The notes beneath the pieces were generated by a model. It saw nothing but the letters and a program-made list of their open reading frames with translations. It was not told where the DNA came from and ran no database searches. From Paracoccaceae bacterium (GTDB lineage: Bacteria > Pseudomonadota > Alphaproteobacteria > Rhodobacterales > Rhodobacteraceae): a stretch of 7,436 nt of DNA. Position 1 is the stretch's first letter. Each line of letters starts with the position of its first letter. The stretch spans positions 1-7,436 of the forward strand of contig JALSRF010000461.1 in the NCBI GenBank assembly GCA_026984895.1. The letters run 5' to 3'. Below are positions 6,879 through 7,436 of this stretch, piece after piece. The position numbers and the translations under genes are program-made.

Positions 6879-7436
6879 TCATGCCCCAGCGCGACGCGCT
6901 TCGATCGCCTCCCAGATGAGGCGCGCGGCATTGGTTCCGTCGAAACGCTCCAGTTCCTGCAGGCCCGTGGGCGACGTCAGGTTGATCTCGGTCAGGAAGC
7001 CGCCGATCACGTCGATGCCCACGAATATCTGGCCCTTTTCGCGCAACAAGGGCCCGATCGCAGCGCAGATTTCGCGTTCGCGCCGACTCAGCCCGGCTTT
7101 TTCCGCGCGCCCGCCCACATGCATGTTCGAGCGCGTTTCGCCGGCCTGGGGCACGCGGTTGATGGCCCCCACCGGCTCACCATCGACGAGGATGATGCGC
7201 TTGTCCCCGCGGGCGACCTCGGACAGGAACTTCTGGGCGATCAGCGGTTCGTTGTTGATCCCGGCAAACAGTTCGTGGAGCGCGTTGAGGTTGTGGTCGT
7301 TCGGCCCCAGTCGGAAAACGCCGGCCCCGCCATTGCCGTAGAGCGGCTTCAGGATGATGTCCTTGTGGCGGGCCCTGAAGGCGCGAACCACCTCCAGGTC
7401 GCGGGCGATTGCGGTGGGCGGGATCAGTTCGGGGGA
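6879..7436 (-). CDS. gshB: Glutathione synthetase (partial, 5' end outside window)
   Basis: Catalyses the ATP-dependent joining of gamma-glutamylcysteine and glycine, the second step of glutathione synthesis in the cytosol. The 185 C-terminal residues are visible; the frame stays open to the right edge (first residues SPELIPPTAIARDLE), so the start lies outside. The ATP-grasp signatures are intact: DIILKPLYGNGGAGVFRL, GDKRIILVDGEPVG with NRVPQAGETRSN, and the metal-binding and substrate end FVGIDVIGGFLTEINLTSPTG. It closely resembles the E. coli GshB C-terminal half. A GTG at 7391 lies inside the conserved region and is not the start. The stop overlaps the hydrolase start. Confidence 0.96.
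   Translation of the reverse strand, partial: SPELIPPTAIARDLEVVRAFRARHKDIILKPLYGNGGAGVFRLGPNDHNLNALHELFAGINNEPLIAQKFLSEVARGDKRIILVDGEPVGAINRVPQAGETRSNMHVGGRAEKAGLSRREREICAAIGPLLREKGQIFVGIDVIGGFLTEINLTSPTGLQELERFDGTNAARLIWEAIEARRAGA

Overview
The window looks like ordinary, gene-dense chromosome from a high-GC alphaproteobacterium, most probably of the order Rhodobacterales (Rhodobacter/Paracoccus/roseobacter-type). This rests on the strong G/C bias at third codon positions, on protein sequences that read like Rhodobacterales family members, and on the neighbourhoods (coaBC-dut-MoeB-like, cobU plus histidine phosphatase, comM facing gshB). It is an inference from remembered families, not from a database search. 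I saw no mobile elements, tRNA, rRNA or CRISPR.

Layout. (1) Positions 1-2440, minus strand: coaBC (coenzyme A biosynthesis), then a 244-base spacer with a 10-bp tandem repeat, then dut (dUTPase), then a MoeB/ThiF-type E1-like enzyme that runs off the left edge. The last gene starts inside the dut stop codon (TGATG). It carries about 90 extra N-terminal residues with three predicted membrane spans ahead of the adenylating domain. (2) Positions 2562-3697, plus strand: cobU and a histidine phosphatase overlapping by 4 bases (ATGA), an adenosylcobalamin nucleotide-loop assembly pair that diverges from coaBC. (3) Positions 3698-3786: a very GC-rich inverted and direct repeat between convergent genes. 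(4) Positions 3787-4263, minus strand: a small exported protein with phospholipase A2 signatures (Ca2+ loop, CxxHDxC, six cysteines). (5) Positions 4467-5993, plus strand: comM (YifB), the Mg-chelatase-like AAA+ branch-migration helicase used in natural transformation, with a possible CtrA-type site upstream. (6) Positions 5947-7436, minus strand: gshB (glutathione synthetase, 5' end outside the window) followed, with a 4-base overlap, by an HSL-family alpha/beta hydrolase whose 3' end overlaps the comM 3' end by 47 bp.

Most genes are housekeeping or cofactor metabolism (CoA, dUTP hygiene, sulfur-carrier activation, cobalamin, glutathione) and are not obviously one system. The points most worth a second look are the membrane-anchored MoeB-like fusion with a possible internal start, the secreted PLA2-like protein, the CtrA-like box before comM, and the tail-to-tail overlap of comM with the hydrolase. 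I found no convincing new multi-gene system.
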